A stretch of DNA of 64,000 nt from Thomasclavelia saccharogumia DSM 17460 (GCF_000686665.1 NZ_JMLH01000001.1:99248-163247), one strand, 5' to 3'. Positions 34,397 through 43,787 are shown, numbered from the stretch's first letter. Notes: generated from the sequence alone by a model not told the origin. Made by a program: numbers and translations.

Positions 34397-34664
34397 AAAT
34401 TTCACCTCTGCTGTATATTAACAAAATCAAATACATTTGTCAAATATCTAAATGCATTTTTAACTTTGGATGATAAAATAATATGTAAATATCGATATTT
34501 TTTTATCAATGTATTCTTTTTAATACATTTTTTTACATACAAATTTAGACAAAAGATAAATTTATTAAAATAAAGATAGAACTTTTGTAAAGAAAAGAAG
34601 AAAATCATTAAAATGATTTCACATACAAATCTTTGACAAAATAATTATTTTTATACTAATTTAA
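34397..34664. other. Intergenic region upstream of tatD
   Basis: About 270 bp, extremely AT-rich with long A and T runs. No ORF, hairpin or promoter I can defend beyond general AT-richness. Confidence 0.3.
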
Positions 34665-34692
34665 ATAAATAAAAAGGAGCAAACACTCCTTT
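34665..34692 (-). terminator. Terminator of nanE
   Basis: AAAGGAG / CTCCTTT stem, 6-nt loop, and TTTTTATTT on the minus strand, directly after the nanE stop. Confidence 0.8.
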
Positions 34693-35376
34693 CTATAATT
34701 TCTTCTCAATTTCATCAACAAAAGATTTCGTAATGACCTGTGGTCTTGTTATTATTGATCCAACCACCACACTATAACATCCTAACTCTAGAGCACGTCT
34801 AGCTTTTAAAGGCGTATTTAAGTTTCCTTCACCAATAACTGGATGTTTAACTTCTTTAATAATTTCTCTCATAATTTCAAAATCATTTGCTTCGATTTTA
34901 TCCCCTTTACTTTGAGGGGTATAACCAACTAAAGTTGTTCCTATAAAATCAAAACCAATTGCATCAGCATGAATAGCTTCTGCTACCGTAGAGCAATCAG
35001 CCATAAACATTTGCTGAGGATATTTATTTTTTACTTTCTCAAAAAATTCATCGATCGATTCATTATTCAAACGCTTAGAAAAAGTAGCGTCCATAGCAAT
35101 GATATCTACTCCTTCTTTTACTAGATCATCAACTTCTTTCATCGTTGGCGTAATATAAACTGAAGTTCCTGGATAATCTTTTTTTATAATCCCTATAATT
35201 GGTAAATCTACTACTTTTTTAATTTCATGAATATCACTAATACTATTAGCTCTAATTCCTTTAGCACCACCCATTTTAGCAGCTAATGCCATTCTTGACA
35301 TAATAAAAGATGAATGCAATGGTTCATTTTCTAAAGCTTGGCAAGAAACGATTAAACTATCTTTGATTTCTTTCAT
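34693..35376 (-). CDS. nanE: N-acylglucosamine-6-phosphate 2-epimerase
   Basis: 227 residues, TIM barrel. Family blocks [55 protein letters not shown] and the phosphate-binding [10 protein letters not shown] / [10 protein letters not shown]. It converts ManNAc-6-phosphate to GlcNAc-6-phosphate in sialic acid catabolism. No other nan gene is adjacent, so it may act in a scattered pathway. GGAGG precedes the ATG. Confidence 0.92.
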   Translation of the reverse strand: MKEIKDSLIVSCQALENEPLHSSFIMSRMALAAKMGGAKGIRANSISDIHEIKKVVDLPIIGIIKKDYPGTSVYITPTMKEVDDLVKEGVDIIAMDATFSKRLNNESIDEFFEKVKNKYPQQMFMADCSTVAEAIHADAIGFDFIGTTLVGYTPQSKGDKIEANDFEIMREIIKEVKHPVIGEGNLNTPLKARRALELGCYSVVVGSIITRPQVITKSFVDEIEKKL

Positions 35377-35666
35377 ATTTCCTCCTAATTTCTATTATCA
35401 CTTTAATAATTATAATCTATAAACAATATCTCTACTACCATAAAGTTCTTAAATTTTTTCTTTCCCATAAACCCTTTTATCTTTATTAGTATTATTGAAA
35501 AAATATTTTATATCATCAAGGTCAATAGCTTTTTGTTATTATCCTTAAGAATTGTTCATCACTGCTAATCATATCATGTTTATATTTAACTATAATAATG
35601 TTTTTGATATCCCTATTATTTCCATCCTCTATATAAAATCTCTAATTACTTAAACTAATAATATAT
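35377..35666. other. Intergenic region upstream of nanE
   Basis: 290 bp, AT-rich, containing the nanE promoter side and the 3' side of a membrane protein gene. No ORF or hairpin seen. Confidence 0.3.
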
Positions 35667-36116
35667 TTAAATTCTATGATATCCCTTATATAAAAGTCCT
35701 GCAAAGACTGCACAAAGTGTTGCCCCAACAAACATTATAATCAAATAAATTATCTCTCCAGCACTTACAATCAACATACTATAACTAATAGCCAATATTG
35801 AAATTAGCATACCTATTATACCACCTAAAGTTAATGCCCCAAAGCCTCTTAGAAGTCTTTTTTGAGGCAAGATCCTATCCAATCGGCAAATACGTTCAGT
35901 TATTAATTCGACAATTCCTACTAACATAAATATAGCAGGAATAACGGATATAAGCACGATTTTTGTTATTATTTCATCCAGCATGAAATTCGGCTTTTTC
36001 ACAAAACAAAGAGTTAAACCAATAAAGTAACTGATCCATCCGATATTCCCAGGAATATCATAAACAATCCATTTAATGTTAGTAATCGTTGTTTCATATA
36101 AATTATTATCGATCAT
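35667..36116 (-). CDS. Four-helix membrane protein, function unknown
   Basis: 149 residues from the ATG at 36116 (GAGGG 10 bp upstream; an ATG at 36125 touches that site). Hydrophobic segments lie at about 24-38, 52-70, 88-106 and 114-136, with a basic loop (RICRLDRILPQKRLLRG) between the second and third. No recognised family. It stands alone; the 175-bp repeat copy 2 begins about 30 bp upstream of its start codon and may have displaced its promoter. Confidence 0.62.
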   Translation of the reverse strand: MIDNNLYETTITNIKWIVYDIPGNIGWISYFIGLTLCFVKKPNFMLDEIITKIVLISVIPAIFMLVGIVELITERICRLDRILPQKRLLRGFGALTLGGIIGMLISILAISYSMLIVSAGEIIYLIIMFVGATLCAVFAGLLYKGYHRI

Positions 36117-36145
36117 AAAAAGCATCCCTCATTTCTTTATATTTT

Positions 36146-36320
36146 ATTGTACGAAATCGCACCTACGGTACTCTTTCGTACAATAGGTGTGAAACTAACG
36201 TTTTCTTGCACGAAAATCTTGCGATTTCGTACAATCAAACTAATGCGTCCTTTGCATCGCATGTGCGAATATATGATATTCTCCATGCAAAGCACGCATT
36301 AGTTTCACACCTATTATATC
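36146..36320. mobile_element. 175-bp repeat element, copy 2 (intergenic)
   Basis: Identical to 27982-28156 over all 175 bases and in the same orientation. It lies in the 5' region of the membrane protein gene ending at 35667. It shares the flanking ATAAT/AAT with copy 1, so either target choice is specific or these bases belong to the element. Confidence 0.75.
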
Positions 36321-36363
36321 ATGGTAAATACTAAATCATTTATTAAGTTTTATTTTTTATATA

Positions 36364-36389
36364 GAAAAAGGCACTTATTTATAGCGCCT
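36364..36389 (-). terminator. Terminator of the heme operon
   Basis: GGCGCT / AGTGCC stem (one G-T pair), 7-nt loop and TTTTT on the minus strand. Confidence 0.7.
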
Positions 36390-36411
36390 ATCCTATAAAA
36401 ATATCATATAG

Positions 36412-37173
36412 TTACTGGTAATTTAGAACGATTTTTTGTCCGTTATGATCAATAACTGTCAAATCATAGTCATATAATGATTTTAATGATTCTGATGTGA
36501 TCATCTTATTGGGATCTCCCTGAAATATTATTTTACCGTTTTTCATAGCAACGATTTCATCACTATAATTAATGGCTTGATTAATATCATGATGAACCAT
36601 AATTATTGTCATTTGATATTTAGTATTAATTTCTTTTATTAAATTTAGAATTTCGATCTGATACTTAACATCTAAATATGTAGTTGGTTCATCTAGTAAT
36701 AATATTGGTGTTTTTTGTGCTAAAGCCATCGCAATCCAAACACGCTGCTGTTGACCTCCAGAAAGTTTAGCGAGAAGGCGATTTTCGTATTTTTTTAGAT
36801 TTGTTGTTTCTAAAGCCCAATCTATCATTTGATAATCTTTTTCATTTAAACTTTGATGATAATTTAGATATGGCAGGCGGCCATAACCAACAATTGTTTT
36901 GACATCTAAATCTCCATAAATTTGATTCTTTTGATGGACAACAGCTACTTTTTTAGCAAAATCTTTTATTTTATAATCCCATATATTTTTATTATCTAAT
37001 AATATTGTTCCACTTTTCACTTTGTAAATCCGACTCAACAACATTAATAAAGTTGATTTACCACTACCATTAGGGCCAATAATTGAAGTGATTTTATTTT
37101 TAGGAAAACTAATCGATAAATCTTCGATAAACGCATTGTTTTGATAACTAAATTTAATATTTTTAACTTCCAT
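36412..37173 (-). CDS. Heme ABC transporter ATPase (HtsC/FecE-like)
   Basis: 253 residues from the ATG at 37173. Walker A GPNGSGKST, signature LSGGQQQRV and Walker B ILLLDEPTTYLD define an iron-chelate/heme importer ATPase. It overlaps the permease gene by 11 bp. Last gene of the NEAT-Shp-HtsABC-like operon. A TTG start 9 bp upstream is possible but lies too close to the GGAG ribosome site. Confidence 0.9.
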   Translation of the reverse strand: MEVKNIKFSYQNNAFIEDLSISFPKNKITSIIGPNGSGKSTLLMLLSRIYKVKSGTILLDNKNIWDYKIKDFAKKVAVVHQKNQIYGDLDVKTIVGYGRLPYLNYHQSLNEKDYQMIDWALETTNLKKYENRLLAKLSGGQQQRVWIAMALAQKTPILLLDEPTTYLDVKYQIEILNLIKEINTKYQMTIIMVHHDINQAINYSDEIVAMKNGKIIFQGDPNKMITSESLKSLYDYDLTVIDHNGQKIVLNYQ

Positions 37174-38146
37174 CAATATCAATACTCCGTTTCAATAAAA
37201 TAATAAATAACGGTCCCCCAACTATTGCCATAATTATCGCTGATGAAATTTCATACGGTGCCATAATTACCCTTCCTAAGGTATCTGCTGCAAGTAAAAT
37301 AATTGCACCCATTAATAAACAAACAGGAATTAAATGTTTATGTTCATTTCCTACCAATAAACGTGAAATATGAGGAACTAATAAACCAATAAAACCAATT
37401 ACCCCAACTATTGCAACACTAATACTGCATAATAATACCGCAATTAGCGATAATCCAAAACGATATAGATCAACATTGATTCCTAATGACATTAAGGTTC
37501 TATCTTCGAGACCTAACAAATTACAAGCCTTTGTCATAAATAAAGTTATTACAATTACCGGTACTAAATATATCAATAATACGCGAACATCATTCCATGT
37601 GTAAAGTGAAATAGTTCCCATGGCACCACTTGTTATGGAAGCCGTTGAACTTTGTGCTAAAGTAACTAATGCACTAATTGTATAATTGATAGCAACACCA
37701 ATCAAAATAATTCGTGTTGTCTTAAATCCAGCTTTCCATGATAAACTGTATATTATCGCAAATGTTATAAGTCCCCCAAAGAATGATAATAGTGGAATTA
37801 CAGCATATAACTGTGGCAAAAATATACCAGCTAGAATGCTTACTAAACTTGCGCCATTAGAAATGCCAATTATCCCAGGATCTGCAAGGGGATTTTTTAA
37901 AACCACCTGAAACAACAAACCTGATAAAGCTAACGCACCACCAACTAGCATTGCAATAATGATTCGCGGAAAACGAATGCTATAAATACTAGCAACATTT
38001 TCATTATATTCAACAAATAGACCTTTAAATAATTCTAGAAATGATACTTGAATACTGCCAACATTTATGGCAACAAAAAAACATAAAAACAAAATAACGA
38101 TCAAGATAATCATAAATAATTTAGGATGTTTTTTAATTAGTTCCAT
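37163..38146 (-). CDS. Heme ABC transporter permease (HtsB/FecCD-like)
   Basis: 327 residues, about nine or ten membrane helices. FecCD family blocks include RFPRIIIAMLVGGALALSG, NPLADPGIIG and GLLVPHISRLLVG (the ATPase-contacting helix). A single permease gene suggests a homodimer. It overlaps both flanking genes (14 bp with the binding protein). Imports heme or a siderophore; the NEAT neighbours make heme the likely cargo. Confidence 0.92.
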   Translation of the reverse strand: MELIKKHPKLFMIILIVILFLCFFVAINVGSIQVSFLELFKGLFVEYNENVASIYSIRFPRIIIAMLVGGALALSGLLFQVVLKNPLADPGIIGISNGASLVSILAGIFLPQLYAVIPLLSFFGGLITFAIIYSLSWKAGFKTTRIILIGVAINYTISALVTLAQSSTASITSGAMGTISLYTWNDVRVLLIYLVPVIVITLFMTKACNLLGLEDRTLMSLGINVDLYRFGLSLIAVLLCSISVAIVGVIGFIGLLVPHISRLLVGNEHKHLIPVCLLMGAIILLAADTLGRVIMAPYEISSAIIMAIVGGPLFIILLKRSIDIDGS

Positions 38147-39023
38147 ACAAAATTCCTTCTAACATTTCTAAACCTTTTTGGTAATTAAAATTTGCACTCA
38201 TCCCAAAATAATTATTATCTAAATCATAAACTTTATTATTTTGAACAGCACTAAATTTACTCCAAATATCATTTTCTTGAAACTCTTTTTTAAAACTTTC
38301 CATCACCTGCTCAGGCATTGCATGACTAGTTCTTAAAATAATATCCGGGTTTTGTTGCAGCATATCTTCAGCATTGACATTAATAAAATCTTGTCCATCA
38401 CCATCACCATAAATATTTGTAGCTCCGGCTAATCTAACTAAATCACCGACATAACTAGATTCCGTTGCAACAACATAACTTCCTCCTGGAAGTCCCATTA
38501 AAATCAATACTCGAGGACTTACATTATTTGAATATTTTTCTCTAAATGAAACCATGTAATCAACAAATTCATTTACTATTTTTTCAGCATTTTTTTCTTT
38601 ATCTAAAAGCTTTCCTAATTCTTCAATACTTTTAAACATTCCTGATAAGTTTTTTAAATTTAAAAAAGAAGAACTAATACCAATTTTTTCATATTTAGCT
38701 GCTAAATCACCTTCCAAAGAATTAGGACTTAAAATCAAGTCTGGTTTTAATGTTGATAAAATCTCAACATCTGGTGTCATCGCTGTACCTAACTCAGTTG
38801 CGTTCTGATACTTTTCAGGTACACTATATGCTTCAGTAGTTGGAATTCCAACTACCTGACTAGCAGGAACCTCTAATTTTTCAAGAATTTCCGTAACAGC
38901 TACTGATGTCGCTGCAATCGTTAATTCTTCACTTTTACTACTTGAACCACTTTGATCAACACAACCTGTCAACACAGCTGCAATTATAGCTATCAGAAGA
39001 CTACTTTTTAATTTTTTTAACAT
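38133..39023 (-). CDS. Heme-binding lipoprotein of ABC transporter (HtsA/IsdE-like)
   Basis: 296 residues. Lipoprotein signal with lipobox LTGC (Cys21) and a class III periplasmic-binding fold (PF01497 type: TPDVEILSTLKPDLILSP, DLVRLAGATNIYGD, NPDIILRTSH). In IsdE/HtsA a Met and a His ligate heme; candidates here are in RTSHAMPEQ. It overlaps the Shp-like gene by 23 bp. Confidence 0.88.
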   Translation of the reverse strand: MLKKLKSSLLIAIIAAVLTGCVDQSGSSSKSEELTIAATSVAVTEILEKLEVPASQVVGIPTTEAYSVPEKYQNATELGTAMTPDVEILSTLKPDLILSPNSLEGDLAAKYEKIGISSSFLNLKNLSGMFKSIEELGKLLDKEKNAEKIVNEFVDYMVSFREKYSNNVSPRVLILMGLPGGSYVVATESSYVGDLVRLAGATNIYGDGDGQDFINVNAEDMLQQNPDIILRTSHAMPEQVMESFKKEFQENDIWSKFSAVQNNKVYDLDNNYFGMSANFNYQKGLEMLEGILYGTN

Positions 39024-39909
39024 AATAAAAACCTCCTCCAGCTATTATTATTAAAACAATGATGATACCACCAATAATTAAAGCTAAACTACTATTAGAT
39101 TCATTACTTTCACTGCTACTTGCATTCTTTAAATTTTCTACCGTCAGCTCTTTCTTATTATCAACTTTACCATTTTCATCAATTATATAATTAGAAAGAC
39201 CAGAAACATTTTCTAATAAAGTTTCCTTAGTTACTGTCCCTACTGTTGTTACTGGAGCAGTTCCTGGTATTTCTTCTACTGGCGTATCTGGAGCAGTATT
39301 ATTTTGACTGCTATTTGAATTTGTATTTTGATTAGAACTTGTACCAGAATCTCTATTAGCTACACTGCCATCTTGCGTATTTGTATTAGCTGGGATCATT
39401 TGACTAGTATACACACCAGTTCCTGGGGTAGCTGAGGCTGGATTAAGTTCAATAAAAAATTGAACATCCCGCCCCATTGGGTCAACATACATAATTGGAC
39501 TTATATATACATTTAAAGAACTTATCTGAATCCGATAATGATCGACCGTATCACCATTAGCACTACTGCTCCCTGTTTTAGTAGCTGTAACATCACTAAA
39601 TGTACCACTGCTGTTCATGATTTTAAATCTTACATTTGACACATTTGAAGCCAATCCAAGACCAATCGTTATATAATATTTTCCACCTGTTTGTTCTAAT
39701 AACAAATTACTTTCAACGATACTAGAAACCATGCTATCACCTAATGCTATATTGGTTCCACCATCTTCGGTTTTACCAGTTAGAGGATTAACATAAGACG
39801 TGGAGCGTCCAATTAAGTACGCTCCATCGTCCAAGGCAAAAGCTGGTTGAGGAATAATTACCATTGTAAAAATGGTAACTAATACCAAAACTAGTTTTTT
39901 TATTTGCAT
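39001..39909 (-). CDS. Shp-like cell-surface heme-binding protein
   Basis: 302 residues. Signal peptide (cleavage near FALDDG, residue 26), a beta domain at about 26-170 like streptococcal Shp (DGAYLIGRSTSYVNP, QFFIELNP), a Ser/Asn/Thr-rich linker with QNTNSNSSQN, and a C-terminal membrane helix plus KKIKK, so it is membrane anchored rather than sortase linked. In streptococci Shp passes heme from Shr to HtsA, the same neighbours as here. Overlaps the NEAT gene by 10 bp. Confidence 0.82.
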   Translation of the reverse strand: MQIKKLVLVLVTIFTMVIIPQPAFALDDGAYLIGRSTSYVNPLTGKTEDGGTNIALGDSMVSSIVESNLLLEQTGGKYYITIGLGLASNVSNVRFKIMNSSGTFSDVTATKTGSSSANGDTVDHYRIQISSLNVYISPIMYVDPMGRDVQFFIELNPASATPGTGVYTSQMIPANTNTQDGSVANRDSGTSSNQNTNSNSSQNNTAPDTPVEEIPGTAPVTTVGTVTKETLLENVSGLSNYIIDENGKVDNKKELTVENLKNASSSESNESNSSLALIIGGIIIVLIIIAGGGFYYVKKIKK

Positions 39910-41489
39910 AATCTTTTTCTAATTATATATCCAGCAATGGCAAGTGACGAAACTAATAATCCTCCAATTAATTCCACATTTGCATTATCACCAGTCTTTA
40001 CTACTGCATCGTTACCATTTGTTTCTGATGTTGGTGTATTATTACTAGTTGATCCATTTGTTTCTGGTGCTTTTGGGGCATCAGTTTGATCAGAAACATA
40101 TTTTAATGTTGAATAATCAACTTTCATTCTTGCAGCAATATCAGCATTCCCCATAATTTCAACATGAGGATTAACAACTACATCAAAATATTCTTCTTCA
40201 CTTGGTAATTCAAATGACCACAAGATTGGATTACCAGCAGCATCTTTAGCTTCTATTTTAGCAGGATTTGATTTATAATCGCCATTAATAGACCCAATAT
40301 ACAATTCCTGTAAACCAGCTTTGATCGTACCTAAAGTCATTTCTTTAGTTGTGATATACATTGTAGCTGCACCATTTTTTACAACTACTGTTGCTTCTTT
40401 ATCTAACGCACTAGCTGCCATTGATGCTTGATCTCTATCTGCATTCCACAAAGCAACATCAACTGTGTAAGTTCCATCTTTAGCAAATTTACTTGATTCA
40501 ACAGGACTAACTAATGTTGGATTTTCTAAATCTAAAGATATTCTTGCTTCAGCTCCGCGATTACTTCCACCATAATAGAATTTTACGTTTGTTAATTTTG
40601 TATTTCTAGCTAATGTAAATTGTAACTCACTAACATTTCCATCACTATCATGTCCTGTAATATCAGCTTCTTTATAAGTTCCATCAGCTTGTTCAACTTC
40701 CATTTTATCAATGTAAGCAGTTTGACCATATACACTAACAGCCCCCATTTGTAATGTTACTAAGATAGTACCATTTTTTGAAGTCACAACAGCACTTTTA
40801 ACAGCTTGTGCAGCCATTGATTGTTCATCACTGTTAATTTTTAATACATCACTAGCAACAGTATAAGTACCATCAGCTAAAGTATATTCAGGTTCTTCTG
40901 GCTCTGGTTCTGGAGTAACATCTGTAATGTTCTCAACATCTAATGATAATGTAACTTCTGTTGGATAGCTAGAACCACTACCCATTAAATAATCCATAAA
41001 ATCTACAGTAAGTGTAATGACTTGTTTAGCATCAGCATCTAAATTTAAAGGTAGTGTAATAACATTTGGTACTTCTGTATTTGTATCAACAGGAGCTAAT
41101 GTAATATTATACCCATCATTATCTTTTCCAGGTTCAGATGATAATTCTTGCTTAGTTGAAATAATTGTTGCTCCTTCAACTGTTTTGATATTTGCATGGA
41201 ATTTTGACATTCCCCATGTACTCATATCTACGATCATATGTTGTAAAGTGATAGTGGCAACTTGATTTCCTTCATCATCCACTGTAACAACGATACTGTC
41301 ACCAAAAGCCTTAGCAAAAGCATCTTGTACAGGTTGTAATGGTGCTTTACTAACTAAACTTTTCACTGGTACTTCATATGTACCTGGTTGTGATAAATCT
41401 ACTTTAGCAGCATTAACATTGCTTAATGTTGCCACTTGAATTCCAAATGCCATCATTAATGCAAGTACTGCTTTAAATATTTTTTTCAT
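39900..41489 (-). CDS. NEAT-domain surface heme receptor with KTGD sorting tail
   Basis: 529 residues from the second ATG (41489), which is spaced 6 bp from GGGAGG; the first ATG is only 3 bp away. Signal peptide (to about residue 28, SNVNAAK), three NEAT-like beta domains (about 30-190, 205-335 and 340-455), a linker, then VVKTGDNANVELIG, a hydrophobic stretch and RKRLCK, a sortase-type tail with KTGD in place of LPxTG. The tyrosines expected to bind heme (YxxxY strand) are not clearly aligned by eye. Top of the heme operon, behind two GTTAG-N6-CTAAC palindromes. Confidence 0.82.
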   Translation of the reverse strand: MKKIFKAVLALMMAFGIQVATLSNVNAAKVDLSQPGTYEVPVKSLVSKAPLQPVQDAFAKAFGDSIVVTVDDEGNQVATITLQHMIVDMSTWGMSKFHANIKTVEGATIISTKQELSSEPGKDNDGYNITLAPVDTNTEVPNVITLPLNLDADAKQVITLTVDFMDYLMGSGSSYPTEVTLSLDVENITDVTPEPEPEEPEYTLADGTYTVASDVLKINSDEQSMAAQAVKSAVVTSKNGTILVTLQMGAVSVYGQTAYIDKMEVEQADGTYKEADITGHDSDGNVSELQFTLARNTKLTNVKFYYGGSNRGAEARISLDLENPTLVSPVESSKFAKDGTYTVDVALWNADRDQASMAASALDKEATVVVKNGAATMYITTKEMTLGTIKAGLQELYIGSINGDYKSNPAKIEAKDAAGNPILWSFELPSEEEYFDVVVNPHVEIMGNADIAARMKVDYSTLKYVSDQTDAPKAPETNGSTSNNTPTSETNGNDAVVKTGDNANVELIGGLLVSSLAIAGYIIRKRLCK

Positions 41490-41511
41490 CATTTTCCTCC
41501 CTTTATTTTTT

Positions 41512-41527
41512 GTTAGAACTATCTAAC
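41512..41527. promoter_or_regulatory. Heme-operon operator site 1 (GTTAG-N6-CTAAC)
   Basis: GTTAGAACTATCTAAC, 16 bp, 23 bp upstream of the NEAT start codon, overlapping or just after a TATAGT -10-like box. Same architecture as the two other sites. Confidence 0.7.
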
Positions 41528-41554
41528 TATATTTTTAAAAAAATTAAACATCTG

Positions 41555-41570
41555 GTTAGGTAATGCTAAC
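41555..41570. promoter_or_regulatory. Heme-operon operator site 2 (GTTAG-N6-CTAAC)
   Basis: GTTAGGTAATGCTAAC, 43 bp from site 1 (about four helical turns), upstream of the presumed promoter core. Confidence 0.7.
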
Positions 41571-41706
41571 TTACATTGATCATTTTACATATATCCACAT
41601 TTTAAACAAGCACTTATTTTGTTGCTACCCCCACAACAAAGTAACTGTATTTTCTTAATTTTACCTTTAATTCAAATAGTTTATGCCATGTTTCAATAAT
41701 GAAATA

Positions 41707-42519
41707 TTATTTTAAAATTATTGTTAAAATGGCGACACTTTCAGGCATATGAATCATTCCTACATTCGATTTAACTTTTATTTTAACACTTGTTTGTAAG
41801 ATTCTTTCCTCTTTAGAATAATAAAAATATAATTTAGATATTGGAATAACAAAATTATCCATTATTACTTGTGAAGCAATGTATTTTTGCTCAGTTTCAT
41901 ACTTTAAAGATTCAACTTTCCCTTTTAAAATCATTTTCCCCATCAACGATTCGTGTTCAACTTCTTTTGGTTGTGATATAAGATTGCCATGTCCCATTTT
42001 TATTTCCAAGATACCGGGATGAACAAAGCCATCATTTGCCATTGAAATTCCAAGTTTATCTGCTTTATAAATAGTAAAAGCAAACGGATATTCCCCGTCA
42101 TCAAGATTTGCACTTAACATATCACCACTAATTTCTTTAACTTTATCAATCAATTTAAATAATTTTTCTTTACTTGAATTACTAACAAGCTTAGCACGTG
42201 ATTCTGGTGATAACGTCAATACTAAATTTAAAGCTTCCTGATAAGCTTCTTCATCATTAAAACTAGAAGTATTTTTAAGCCAATCTCTAAGTTTATTAAT
42301 ATCATTAAGATAACTTCTAGCTAATTTACATCCCTGACATGATAATACCCCTTTCCCTTTTTCATTGATTAAACCTTCTTGATAAAAGTTATTCAAAACA
42401 CGACTAAACGTCGATTTAGAAACACCAACTTCTTTAGCCATTCTCGTTGCAGTATAATTCATGTCCTTTTGTTTATATAAAAATAATAAGTATGTCAATT
42501 TTTCCTTCGATATTTGCAT
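41707..42519 (-). CDS. DtxR-like metal/heme-responsive regulator with a novel C-terminal part
   Basis: 270 residues. The N-terminal winged helix (YLLFLYKQ, MAKEVGVSKSTFSRVLNNFYQEGLI) resembles DtxR/MntR-type repressors. A CQGC pair (about residues 60-63) follows, and the long C-terminal region (about 110-270) is not a DtxR dimer/SH3 module I recognise. It includes IKMGHGNLISQ and Cys/His residues that could bind metal or heme. It is co-directional with and directly upstream of the heme operon, and its own promoter contains the same palindrome found twice before the NEAT gene. Repressor role inferred. AAGGGG before the ATG. Confidence 0.72.
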   Translation of the reverse strand: MQISKEKLTYLLFLYKQKDMNYTATRMAKEVGVSKSTFSRVLNNFYQEGLINEKGKGVLSCQGCKLARSYLNDINKLRDWLKNTSSFNDEEAYQEALNLVLTLSPESRAKLVSNSSKEKLFKLIDKVKEISGDMLSANLDDGEYPFAFTIYKADKLGISMANDGFVHPGILEIKMGHGNLISQPKEVEHESLMGKMILKGKVESLKYETEQKYIASQVIMDNFVIPISKLYFYYSKEERILQTSVKIKVKSNVGMIHMPESVAILTIILK

Positions 42520-42538
42520 ATTTTCCCCTTATCTATAA

Positions 42539-42567
42539 GTTATAAAAAAGTTAGTCACAACTAACAA
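42539..42567 (-). promoter_or_regulatory. Promoter of the DtxR-like gene with operator in the spacer
   Basis: TTGTTA (42567-42562) and TATAAC (42544-42539) with 17 bp between. The operator GTTAGTCACAACTAAC (42550-42565) fills the -35/spacer, a classical repression position. Confidence 0.65.
42550..42565. promoter_or_regulatory. Operator site 3 (GTTAG-N6-CTAAC) at the regulator's own promoter
   Basis: GTTAGTCACAACTAAC, the third 5-6-5 palindrome of the same type, supporting autoregulation. Confidence 0.7.
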
Positions 42568-42752
42568 TCATAACATTTTTTACTATTTTTTCAATCAAAA
42601 TCTTCATTATTCTAAAATAAAGTGATAATACTATAAAAATAATATACTTTTTCATATATTCAATAAATTTATACCTAAGTGTAAAGAAATTTGTATTCGT
42701 TTTCATTAGTAACAATTATATAATTTTTTCAGAAAAACTAGAGGTGAGCAAT

Positions 42753-43787
42753 TTGAAAACAGAAGAAATTAAAAAAATATTAATTGAAAACGAAAACTAT
42801 TATATGGCAATTGTTTTTTTTGACGAAATTCATTCACTTTTTGAAAAAGAAATATATCATGAAAATTTTTATGTCCTAGATTCATTTCATAAATGGCAAT
42901 TAATCAGTATTGAAGAAAATATATTTTTAGCATTATATCCAATATCTATTGATGATATAAAAAGTGAATTTTATTTTAAAAAAAGTTTTTATAACTTTTT
43001 AGATATGCTTGAAGCCCCTCAAAAACAAATTTGCGGCTGGATGATCGGAAAAGTAAAAGCAGATAAAATTTTAAATACATATACTCATCTGTATCCTCAT
43101 TTTATTAAACGTTTTTTTGAAAAAACTGGTATAATAGATATTCCTTTAAACAATGAAAAATCTGTTAAAGAGCAATTTCCTTATAAATTTATTTCACTTT
43201 TCACAAAGCCAAATAATAGTAATAAATTCGAAAAAGAATTTAATCGTATGGAAATAAAAAAAGAAGCTAAAAATTATATTCAATGTTTGTCTCTTATGAT
43301 CATGTATTTAAATGAACATTTTTCTAAAGAAGAAAATAAAATGTTTAATTCTATTATTTCTAATGATGAGTGGAAAAAAATACAAACACTTCAAGATATT
43401 TCAAAACTACTTATTGAAAAAAACATTTTACTTACCCAAGACACTGAACAAATGTCCAGTTATTCCTATTATACTTCTATTTTGATTCACTATATTCGGA
43501 AAAACTATTCAAATAAAAATTTGACTTCCTATCAAATGGCAGAATATTTAGGTCTTAGTATATCTTATATGCGTACTGTATTTAAAGAGGAAACTGGTAA
43601 GCCAGTAAATCAATATTTATCAGAAGTAAGACTAAAAAATGTTTGTCATCTGCTTATAAATTCAAATGAAACAATTGAAAACATTGCTCAAACATCCGGC
43701 TATCTTGACAGTAAAAATTTACGTAGAGCCTTTAAACAAACTTACGGTATCACACCTAGTGAATATCGCTGTATGCATACTGCATGA
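42753..43787 (+). CDS. AraC-family transcriptional regulator
   Basis: 344 residues from a TTG at 42753, chosen because GAGGTG lies 7 bp upstream; a GTG at 42744 falls inside that site. The N-terminal ~240 residues match no sensor domain I know (no receiver, no cupin HxH). The C-terminal ~100 residues are a double HTH (MAEYLGLSISYMRTVFKEETG; IENIAQTSGYLDSKNLRRAFKQTYGITPSEYR). Divergent from the DtxR-like gene with about 230 bp between; followed by a terminator. Confidence 0.82.
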   Translation: MKTEEIKKILIENENYYMAIVFFDEIHSLFEKEIYHENFYVLDSFHKWQLISIEENIFLALYPISIDDIKSEFYFKKSFYNFLDMLEAPQKQICGWMIGKVKADKILNTYTHLYPHFIKRFFEKTGIIDIPLNNEKSVKEQFPYKFISLFTKPNNSNKFEKEFNRMEIKKEAKNYIQCLSLMIMYLNEHFSKEENKMFNSIISNDEWKKIQTLQDISKLLIEKNILLTQDTEQMSSYSYYTSILIHYIRKNYSNKNLTSYQMAEYLGLSISYMRTVFKEETGKPVNQYLSEVRLKNVCHLLINSNETIENIAQTSGYLDSKNLRRAFKQTYGITPSEYRCMHTA

